Positions 14,555 through 21,412 of a stretch of 44,251 nt of DNA are shown piece by piece. This DNA comes from a virus. The notes under the pieces are model-generated. The model made no database searches. It was not told the DNA's origin and worked only from the letters and a program-made list of their open reading frames with translations. The stretch covers positions 1 to 44,251 of IMG/VR virus record IMGVR_UViG_3300035216_001600; one strand, written 5' to 3'. The stretch's first letter is position 1, and every line of letters begins with the position of its first letter. Both the position numbers and the translations under genes were made by a program.

Positions 14555-16425
14555 TGGCTTGGGAAATCGGCAATCAAGAGTCAAGAGGCACGGACGAAGA
14601 CTTTAATGAAAAACTTTTTGAAATGAAAGGATACCTAGAGGAGAGAGAGGCTAAAATTTTATTATATAAATTCTTGAGGGAGAATATAACTTTTACAACA
14701 GATTTAATATCTGGAGTTAAGCTTTTTCCTTTTCAGCACATGGCTATTAAGGCTATGTTTGAAACCGATTATTTTATGGGAGTATGGAGTCGGGGAATGA
14801 GTAAATCTTTTACCACCGCTATATACGCATATCTTGAAGCGATAATGAATCAGGGCGTCGAGATTGGCATACTTTCAAAATCTTTTCGTCAAGCCAAAAT
14901 GATATTTAAAAAAATAGAAGACATAGCTTCAAAGCCAGAAGCAATGTACCTCTCTCAGTGCATAACTCATAAGTCAAAAAGTAATGACGAGTGGCTGCTT
15001 GAGATTGGCAGCTCAAGAATTCGAGCTCTACCTTTAGGTGATGGAGAAAAACTGCGGGGTTTTAGATTTCATAGAATAATTATCGACGAGTTTGCTCTTA
15101 TGCCTGAAAGAATTTATAACGAGGTTATAATACCGTTTTTAAGTGTTGTTGAAAACCCAACTCAGCGAGAAGATCTTTATAACGTTGAAACCGAATTAAT
15201 CCGACAGGGAAAACTGCAAGAAAGCGATCGACATGCTTGGCCAAATAATAAACTTATAGCCCTATCCTCTGCCAGTTATAAGTTTGAATATATGTATAAA
15301 GCTTACGAGCAATTTGAGAATTTAATTCAAGTCGGAGGAAATAAACAAACAGACGCTCATAGAACTATTATGCAATTTAGTTATGATTGTGCGCCTAAGC
15401 AATTGTACGACAAAAACCTCCTCGATCAAGCAAAGTCTACAATGAGCCAAAGCCAATTCGACAGAGAGTTTGGAGCGATATTTACTGACGATAGCTCGGG
15501 GTATTTTAAGACCTCCAAAATGGCCGCATGCACACTAAGGGATGGGGAGCATCCATGCACGGAAATAGTTGGAAAGCCTGGAGATAAATACATTCTCGCT
15601 TTTGACCCAAGTTGGGCAGAAAGCGAAAGTAGTGACGATTTTGCAATGATGGTCATAAAACTAAACGAAGAAAAGAAGATAGGAGTTGTTGTTCATAGCT
15701 ACGCTTTAGCGGGAGCAAATTTAAGACAACATATAGATTATTTTTATTTTTTATTAAATCATTTTAATATTGTATCTATTATTGGAGATTATAATGGAGG
15801 TGTTCAATTTATAAACGCAGCCAATGAAAGTAATTTATTCAAGACTAATAAACTAAATATACAATGCTTAAATACAAACTTTGATGATGTAGAAAATTAT
15901 CAGAAGAAACTAATAGAAGGAAAGAGGGAGTATAACTTAGAAGATAAAACTATTTGTTATTTAAGGAAGCCGACAAGCCAATGGATCCGCAGGGCTAACG
16001 AACTTCTTCAATCTAACTTTGATCACAGAAGAATTCTATTTGGGTCTAGAGTTATTGACGATTCTTATAACGAGCAAAGAAGAAAAAAAATACCTATTGG
16101 TCAGATTCAATTTTTAAAAACCTCTCAATCCCAAGAGAAACAAAACGATTCTGCAAAAATGATAGATTTTGTTGAGCACCAATTTGACATGATGAATTTA
16201 GTAAAAACTCAGTGTGCGTTAGTGCAAATAACAACCACTTCTACTGGAACCCAGAATTTTGATTTGCCGCCCAGCTTAAAGCGCCAAACCGGGCCTGAAA
16301 AAGCTAGGAAAGACAGCTATTCAGCGTTGGTGCTTGGAAATTGGATGGTTAAACTTTATTATGACATGATGGATTCAAAAATAGAGACAGTCTCTACAAC
16401 CTTTACTCCCATGTTTATAAAGTGA
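14554..16425 (+). CDS. terL: Terminase large subunit
   Basis: The protein has 623 residues. The ATPase domain has a Walker A-type loop WSRGMSKSFT at about 78-87, as in gp17-like terminases, followed by Walker B IIIDEF at about 173-178. The nuclease domain opens with YILAFDPSW near 345-353, giving the first metal-binding Asp of the RNase H-like fold. It packages DNA into the prohead and cuts it. The start overlaps the preceding stop by one base (TAATG). Prohead protease and capsid genes follow, the usual order. Confidence 0.92.
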   Translation: MAWEIGNQESRGTDEDFNEKLFEMKGYLEEREAKILLYKFLRENITFTTDLISGVKLFPFQHMAIKAMFETDYFMGVWSRGMSKSFTTAIYAYLEAIMNQGVEIGILSKSFRQAKMIFKKIEDIASKPEAMYLSQCITHKSKSNDEWLLEIGSSRIRALPLGDGEKLRGFRFHRIIIDEFALMPERIYNEVIIPFLSVVENPTQREDLYNVETELIRQGKLQESDRHAWPNNKLIALSSASYKFEYMYKAYEQFENLIQVGGNKQTDAHRTIMQFSYDCAPKQLYDKNLLDQAKSTMSQSQFDREFGAIFTDDSSGYFKTSKMAACTLRDGEHPCTEIVGKPGDKYILAFDPSWAESESSDDFAMMVIKLNEEKKIGVVVHSYALAGANLRQHIDYFYFLLNHFNIVSIIGDYNGGVQFINAANESNLFKTNKLNIQCLNTNFDDVENYQKKLIEGKREYNLEDKTICYLRKPTSQWIRRANELLQSNFDHRRILFGSRVIDDSYNEQRRKKIPIGQIQFLKTSQSQEKQNDSAKMIDFVEHQFDMMNLVKTQCALVQITTTSTGTQNFDLPPSLKRQTGPEKARKDSYSALVLGNWMVKLYYDMMDSKIETVSTTFTPMFIK

Positions 16426-16440
16426 GTGTATTAAACTGAA
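16426..16440 (+). promoter_or_regulatory. Late-type GTGTA motif before the head genes
   Basis: GTGTATTAAA begins 15 bases upstream of the ATG at 16441, just after the terminase stop. It would separate late head expression from the earlier sigma/terminase transcript. Confidence 0.5.
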
Positions 16441-18057
16441 ATGCCTTTACCTTACAAATATACAACAAAATTCGATAACGTTATTTGCGCATCTAGCCAA
16501 ATGCAGGAATCGAAAATAAGTAAAGCCTCTATAGAATCGCTTAGGCCATTAATTCCCTCTAATATAAATTTAGATAAGAATATAGACTTGCTCGCTGTGG
16601 CATTTAACGCTGCGGTTGTTAATAAGTTTAATAAAAACGGCGACGGCATAGATAGCGAAACGGCTGTTGCCGTAAAAGATTATTTCGTCCATAAGCCAAC
16701 AAATATTGAGCACGATAGAGATAGAATAGTTGGCCATATAGTTTCCGCTGGTTTTTCTGAATACAGCCAATATTCTGAACTCATTAACGAAGAGGCGGCT
16801 CTAATCAAGGAAGAACCTTTTAATATAGCTCTTGCTGCAGTAGTATATAAAACCGCAAGCAAAGAATTTGCTGAGTTAGTTGTTAACTCCACGAATGAAG
16901 AAAGCGATTTCTTTCAGACTGTATCCGCAAGCTGGGAAATCGGTTTTAATGAGTATGTTGTCAGCGTGGGCGGAGACGATTTGTTAGAATCTACTATAGT
17001 ATCTGACCCAGAAGAAGTGAAAGCTTACACTCCGTACCTGAAAGCTTCAGGGGGAAAAGGCGAGCTGCAGGACGGAAGAAAAGTTAATCGATTAATTGTT
17101 GGGGATATATATCCGCTTGGAATAGGGTTCACATCGAACCCAGCTGCTGATGTAAAGGGGCTTGTGGCCGAAATGGGAGAGCCTCAAGAACAACAGTCTA
17201 GTCGCAATCAACCGATAGATAAAATAATTATTAAAAGTAAGAAAACTTCCCAATCAAAAAAACAAGATGTACTAAACAAAGAACAACATAAAAATTTAAT
17301 TATGGACACAAAACAAATTATCAACGAATTCCGAGCAGCTTTAGACGAAAAGCTTGGCAAGCAAGATTTCTCCGAAGAAACTGTCGCTAGCATTTCCAAA
17401 GTCTTTAGTGACGCAATAAAAGAGAAAAGCGAGCAGTATATTGCAGATCTAGAAAAAGCCAAAGCTGAAAAAGAAGAGGCTTCTCAAGCTCAAGCTTCTC
17501 TTCAAGAGAAAATGCTTGAAGTTGAAGAGCAACTACAATCAACGAAAGAAAAACTCATAGCTCTGGAGGAAGAAAATTCCTCAAGAGAAGCAGAGGTTAG
17601 ATTTAATTCTAGAATGGAAGCTCTAAGCGAAGTGTACGATCTTGACGATGAGGATCGTAAGATTTTAGTTTCAGAACTTACTCAGGTAGACGAATCAGAA
17701 GAAGGGTTCGCATCTTATCAAGAAAAACTCTCTAAGGTCTGGAAGCATAAAAATAAAGATTTTATTGCAGCTGAGCAAAAAGCTTTTGAAGCAAGAGTTG
17801 ATCAAGAAGTCGCTAAACGACTCGAAACCGTTGAAGCTACCGATACTGAAGAAACTTCAGAAGAAGTCGCAGAAATCTCGAAAGCTTCAGAAAACCAAGA
17901 GCAAGACTCCCCCGATGAGGTTGAGGATGCTTTAGAAAATGTACAGGTTGAAGATGCAGCTGTTATTAATAATAACGAATCTTCTTCTGAAACAAACTCC
18001 TCTCTTCGCGATCGTTTCGCTAAGACTTTTAAGGAGTCAGTTAAAATTTCATACTAA
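16441..18057 (+). CDS. Prohead maturation protease fused to scaffold
   Basis: The protein has 538 residues. The N-terminal part (to about 240) is of prohead-protease type: LLAVAFNAAVVNKFNKNGDG, then KPTNIEHDRDRIVGHIVSAG with a His that could be catalytic, and VSASWEIGF supplying a candidate Ser. From about 285 onward it becomes long charged coiled coil (EEASQAQASLQEKMLEVEEQ) ending in a basic tail, as expected of a scaffold core. An internal ATG at 17302 could make the scaffold alone. It sits between terminase and the capsid genes. Cleavage of scaffold during head maturation is the inferred function. Confidence 0.75.
   Translation: MPLPYKYTTKFDNVICASSQMQESKISKASIESLRPLIPSNINLDKNIDLLAVAFNAAVVNKFNKNGDGIDSETAVAVKDYFVHKPTNIEHDRDRIVGHIVSAGFSEYSQYSELINEEAALIKEEPFNIALAAVVYKTASKEFAELVVNSTNEESDFFQTVSASWEIGFNEYVVSVGGDDLLESTIVSDPEEVKAYTPYLKASGGKGELQDGRKVNRLIVGDIYPLGIGFTSNPAADVKGLVAEMGEPQEQQSSRNQPIDKIIIKSKKTSQSKKQDVLNKEQHKNLIMDTKQIINEFRAALDEKLGKQDFSEETVASISKVFSDAIKEKSEQYIADLEKAKAEKEEASQAQASLQEKMLEVEEQLQSTKEKLIALEEENSSREAEVRFNSRMEALSEVYDLDDEDRKILVSELTQVDESEEGFASYQEKLSKVWKHKNKDFIAAEQKAFEARVDQEVAKRLETVEATDTEETSEEVAEISKASENQEQDSPDEVEDALENVQVEDAAVINNNESSSETNSSLRDRFAKTFKESVKISY
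17302..18057 (+). CDS. Possible nested scaffold protein (internal start)
   Basis: An in-frame ATG at 17302 (residue 288 of the protease-scaffold) begins MDTKQIINEFRAALDEKLGK, a clean N-terminus for a 251-residue coiled-coil scaffold. The preceding 20 residues are Lys/Asn/Gln-rich linker with an A/T-rich, leader-like coding sequence. Phage lambda uses this layout for C and Nu3. It is an inference from layout; no strong Shine-Dalgarno is seen. Confidence 0.4.
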   Translation: MDTKQIINEFRAALDEKLGKQDFSEETVASISKVFSDAIKEKSEQYIADLEKAKAEKEEASQAQASLQEKMLEVEEQLQSTKEKLIALEEENSSREAEVRFNSRMEALSEVYDLDDEDRKILVSELTQVDESEEGFASYQEKLSKVWKHKNKDFIAAEQKAFEARVDQEVAKRLETVEATDTEETSEEVAEISKASENQEQDSPDEVEDALENVQVEDAAVINNNESSSETNSSLRDRFAKTFKESVKISY

Positions 18058-18088
18058 CACATATATAAATATATAGAAGAAAAAAATT

Positions 18089-18712
18089 ATGGCAAAAAGA
18101 ATACTACCATACCGAGACTACAGTGAACACGATGTTGTTAACTTATTCGCTCTTGACGTTACTGGAAAAACTCTATCGAGTTTTAAGTCTAACGGCACGG
18201 GAGACTTTGATGCAGGCGTTGTTGTTTCTGTAAGTGCGGGAGCTCTACCAGGTGAGGTTTCCGAATTGCGTGCAACTACCCCAGATAATCTTCGTGATTA
18301 TTTAGGTGCAAGTTTTAGTGGCGCGCATATTGGATTCAACGGATACCCCGCTAATACAGGTATGACCGTAGCTCCAGCTGATGGCACCGGACGAGCGCTT
18401 GGAATCACTTTACGTGAAACCTTGGCGTTTGATGAAAACGGAGAGAAGATGATATCTTACAAACAAAAACTAGACGAAGCTCAAGGCGTTCTTCCAGGTC
18501 AATCAGTTCCTATTTTGACCAAAGGACTTATTCTTTTGAGCGCTTCTGCTTTTTCAAGCGCCCCAGCTTTAGGAGACGACCTTGAGGTTTCTTCCACGGC
18601 AGGGAAACTTAAAAAAGCAGCTTCTGGCACTGTTGTTGGTTCTGTACTCGCTATCGGAGAAGAAAGCGATGACTCATCCAGCAAAAAATATCTCTGCAAG
18701 ATAAGCTTCTAA
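18089..18712 (+). CDS. Putative capsid decoration protein
   Basis: The protein has 207 residues and lies immediately before the major capsid gene. It is rich in Gly, Ala and Ser, with a beta-rich pattern and a C-terminal module (LGDDLEVSSTAGKLKKAASG, TVVGSVLAIGEE) like the head-decoration proteins that sit next to capsid genes and have a 'level, value, stability' repeat. No enzyme motif is seen. TATAAATA and an AGAAG-type Shine-Dalgarno precede the start. A decoration or stabilisation role is inferred from place and composition. Confidence 0.65.
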   Translation: MAKRILPYRDYSEHDVVNLFALDVTGKTLSSFKSNGTGDFDAGVVVSVSAGALPGEVSELRATTPDNLRDYLGASFSGAHIGFNGYPANTGMTVAPADGTGRALGITLRETLAFDENGEKMISYKQKLDEAQGVLPGQSVPILTKGLILLSASAFSSAPALGDDLEVSSTAGKLKKAASGTVVGSVLAIGEESDDSSSKKYLCKISF

Positions 18713-18728
18713 CACAGGAAATTTAAAA

Positions 18729-19874
18729 ATGAAAATTACTTTAGAAAGAACCCCCGAGCAAGTCGAGCTTGTAAAAGCTATGGCTTCGAAAAATAGAGAC
18801 GTTTCTTACGAAGCTCAAACTGCATTAGCCGAATTTATCGGCCCAGTTTTAGCGGAAGTCGTAAATAGCGCCCCTACCGTAAGCAACATGTTCTCTTCTC
18901 TTCAGTTTAATTCTGATGAAAGCCCAAGTATTCCATTGGACCTTTATCATGATATTACTGACGAAGATTACATTCAAGTTTGGAGTCAATCAGTTCCTGG
19001 TGGACTTCCAACAAATCAAGTCGCTCCTTCGCAAAGCGAGCTTAAGTTCACAACTTATACTCTCGACAGCGCTTTGAGCTTCGACAAGCGTTATGCTTCT
19101 CGTTCAAGACTTGATGTTGTAAGTAAAACATTCACACGCATGGCTCAAGAAATCCTTCTTAAACAAGAAAAGACTTCTGCAACCATGATAATGACTGCGC
19201 TTGCAAATGCTTCAACCAACAGCGAGCAGCACATAATTCGTGCCGCTCAAGCTGGAAGATTCCTTCTTTCGGACTTAAACAAGCTTTTCACTAAAGCCAA
19301 AAGAATTAATACTTCTTGGAATGGTGGAACTCCTGCTGAGCGCCGTGGTCGTGGAATCACAGATTTACTCGTATCTCCTGAAATCGTAGAAGAAATTCGC
19401 GGTTTAGCTTATAACCCAATAAACACTATTGGTGGAGCAGGCGGAGTCCCAACTGCTGGTGATGGCATCGCAGGTACAGACACTATGCGTGACGCTGTTT
19501 TTAATAGCGCTGGAATTCCTGAGTTTTACGGAGTATCCATTCAAGAGTATAATGAAATGGGTGTAGGACAAAAGTGGAACACTGTTTTTGGAACAGCTGC
19601 TGGAGCAACAACTTTTGCTGATAACTATTCAGTTCAAGCAAATGGTGGTGTAGCTCAAGCTATTCAAGCAACAGAGCAAGCTATTGTTGGTGTTGACTTA
19701 TCACGTGAATCAATGATTCGCGCAGTCGCTACCGATTCCGAGTCCGGCGAAGAGTTCTCTCTTATCGCTGACGATCAATTCGTAACACGTCAATCTAAAA
19801 TTGGTTATTACGGTTCTCTTGAAGAGGGTCGCATGATCATCGACGACCGCGTATTACTTGGTCTCATCGTTTAA
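18729..19874 (+). CDS. Major capsid protein (HK97 fold)
   Basis: This 381-residue protein has the expected length and placement of a major capsid protein. The N-terminal arm (VELVKAMASKNRDVSYEAQT) is followed by a long segment with helices suited to an HK97 spine (FTRMAQEILLKQEKTSATMI) and a C-terminal beta-rich part with FYGVSIQEYNEMG. The codons are more GC-rich at third positions than those of the neighbours, as is common for highly expressed genes. AGGA lies upstream as Shine-Dalgarno. A strong terminator follows directly. No close family name can be given from sequence alone. Confidence 0.85.
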   Translation: MKITLERTPEQVELVKAMASKNRDVSYEAQTALAEFIGPVLAEVVNSAPTVSNMFSSLQFNSDESPSIPLDLYHDITDEDYIQVWSQSVPGGLPTNQVAPSQSELKFTTYTLDSALSFDKRYASRSRLDVVSKTFTRMAQEILLKQEKTSATMIMTALANASTNSEQHIIRAAQAGRFLLSDLNKLFTKAKRINTSWNGGTPAERRGRGITDLLVSPEIVEEIRGLAYNPINTIGGAGGVPTAGDGIAGTDTMRDAVFNSAGIPEFYGVSIQEYNEMGVGQKWNTVFGTAAGATTFADNYSVQANGGVAQAIQATEQAIVGVDLSRESMIRAVATDSESGEEFSLIADDQFVTRQSKIGYYGSLEEGRMIIDDRVLLGLIV

Positions 19875-19902
19875 TTTTATTAAAATTAACGTTTTATAAA
19901 AG

Positions 19903-19932
19903 TCCACCCCGGGAAACTGGGGTGGATTTTTT
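19903..19932 (+). terminator. Strong intrinsic terminator after the capsid gene
   Basis: TCCACCCC (19903-19910) pairs perfectly with GGGGTGGA (19919-19926) across an 8-base loop, and six Ts follow. It ends the transcript carrying the capsid gene and limits readthrough into the next gene. Confidence 0.9.
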
Positions 19933-19953
19933 ATTTAAAATCATTATTATATA

Positions 19954-19964
19954 GTGTATAAACA
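19954..19964 (+). promoter_or_regulatory. Late-type promoter after the capsid terminator
   Basis: GTGTATAAACA lies 22 bases beyond the terminator and 34 bases upstream of the ATG at 19988. The leader carries AAGGAAAAAGG as Shine-Dalgarno. Unlike most GTGTA motifs here it leaves a normal leader. Confidence 0.5.
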
Positions 19965-19987
19965 CACAAAGGAAAAAGGTACAAATT

Positions 19988-20395
19988 ATGGCAAATAAAA
20001 AAACAACAAAAAAATCGAGTAAAGCTGGCGCAGGAAAACGCGTAAAGCTTGAAGAGTTAAACCAAACCACTGGAAAGAGCTACGAAGAGCAAGTCTCTAG
20101 AGCCAGGGAATTAGAGGATATATTAGGAGTTAAGAAAATAAGCCCTTTCAAGACAAATGACAAGAGAATATTTAAAGAGATGCTTGAGGATATGAATTTA
20201 ACGGACCTTCAGTCTTTTGCTGTAAAGGCCGGAGTGTTTCCGTCTGGGAACAAAACCGTCCTGAAAAATAAAATTAAAAGAGCTTTTGAATCAAGCTTAG
20301 TTGGACAGGGGAGTATTCAAGTAATGGGAGAACCTATTAAACTCGACCCTAATAACCCAAAGCATAAAGAGGTTCTTGATTATCTAGGAGGTTAA
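19988..20395 (+). CDS. SAP-like small protein in the head region (135 aa)
   Basis: This is a basic protein of 135 residues. The first 20 are Lys-rich (KKTTKKSSKAGAGKRVKLEE). Residues about 76-105 (MNLTDLQSFAVKAGVFPSGN, KTVLKNKIKRAF) fit the SAP helix-extension-helix pattern, so DNA binding is likely. It lies between the capsid gene and likely connector genes; it may be a head-completion or DNA-organising protein. The assignment to SAP is from pattern only. Confidence 0.6.
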   Translation: MANKKTTKKSSKAGAGKRVKLEELNQTTGKSYEEQVSRARELEDILGVKKISPFKTNDKRIFKEMLEDMNLTDLQSFAVKAGVFPSGNKTVLKNKIKRAFESSLVGQGSIQVMGEPIKLDPNNPKHKEVLDYLGG

Positions 20396-20396
20396 A

Positions 20397-20888
20397 ATGT
20401 CCCACTCGCCTATTAATCCGGAGACAAATATCGGAAAACTCGCATTAAATCTTTATGATCAAGATTTAGGTTTTCACGATCATGGAGAACAGAGAGATGC
20501 GGATATAGGGTTAGTGTCTGGTTGGCTAGAAGGGCATCTAGGCGAACTTAACACCGTATTATTCACTTCGTTCAGCGGAGATAATCCAGAAGGGTTAATG
20601 CTAGAAGAGCAGACTATACTTAGGGAGATGTACTTATCTGATTATAACCGAAAAGCAGAAAGGAACGCTCTTAGAAAAATGGATGGAGACGGCAAAACCG
20701 CTGGCTGGATAATGATTCAAGAAGGGGATTCTGTAATTAAAAAACCAAACACCCCGACTCCAAAATATTATCACGATGCATATTTAGCTTCACAGGAAAG
20801 ATTAAAGAGCTTAATATACGCTTACAATCTTTACGGAGCCAAACCAAAACAAGTGGCTGGTAAGGACTCCCCAATAAAGCAAGAATAA
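20397..20888 (+). CDS. Putative head-tail connector-region protein (163 aa)
   Basis: The protein has 163 residues and follows one base after the SAP-like gene with a perfect AGGAGG Shine-Dalgarno. It is mainly helical with an N-terminal SPINPETNIGKLALNLYD and a long central helix (EEQTILREMYLSDYNRKAER). Its place right after the capsid genes suggests head completion or head-tail joining, but no family is recognised. Confidence 0.6.
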   Translation: MSHSPINPETNIGKLALNLYDQDLGFHDHGEQRDADIGLVSGWLEGHLGELNTVLFTSFSGDNPEGLMLEEQTILREMYLSDYNRKAERNALRKMDGDGKTAGWIMIQEGDSVIKKPNTPTPKYYHDAYLASQERLKSLIYAYNLYGAKPKQVAGKDSPIKQE

Positions 20889-20902
20889 ATTTATAAAATA
20901 TT

Positions 20903-21412
20903 ATGACAGACGAAATGAACGAAACCAAAGCCGACTCAAACTATAAAAAAGTAAAATCAGAACTTTTTCATATTTGGAAAAAAGCCAGATTGCTTTACGA
21001 CATGATCACTGAAGAAAAAGACCTGCACGATTCGGTAAAGAAAAATATCACTTCTGCATACGAAGCTATTGATGAATCTATAAGATATATTGAGTATGAT
21101 GAGATATTCCCAAATAAAAAAGAGGAAGAGCAAGAAGATAATGAAAATAATTTTTTAACGAATCAGGACAAAAGGTATCCTGTGCCAGTCAGTTCAGAAA
21201 GCGGTGATCAGTTCGTTACAAGGTGCATTTTAGACGCTAATATGAAAAAAAGATATCCAGTACAATCAGACAGGTTTCAGGCATGTATGCAAGTGTTTAA
21301 CTCTAACAAGGGACAGCCTGGTTTAAGCCAAAATCCTGGAGAAAAATTCGAAGATCCTATGAAGCCTAATTCTCCCGAAATAAGCGACCCAATTAAGCCT
21401 CTTCTTCCTTGA
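20903..21412 (+). CDS. Hypothetical protein at the end of the head operon (169 aa)
   Basis: The protein has 169 residues: a helical N-terminal half (YKKVKSELFHIWKKARLLYD), an acidic linker (NKKEEEQEDNENN), and a C-terminal part with two similar motifs, KRYPVPVSSESGDQFVTRCI and KRYPVQSDRFQACMQVFN, each with one Cys. This duplicated K-R-Y-P-V segment is distinctive but not recognised. The gene ends the rightward half; the ClpC-like gene overlaps its end by 20 bases from the opposite strand. The function is unknown. Confidence 0.6.
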   Translation: MTDEMNETKADSNYKKVKSELFHIWKKARLLYDMITEEKDLHDSVKKNITSAYEAIDESIRYIEYDEIFPNKKEEEQEDNENNFLTNQDKRYPVPVSSESGDQFVTRCILDANMKKRYPVQSDRFQACMQVFNSNKGQPGLSQNPGEKFEDPMKPNSPEISDPIKPLLP

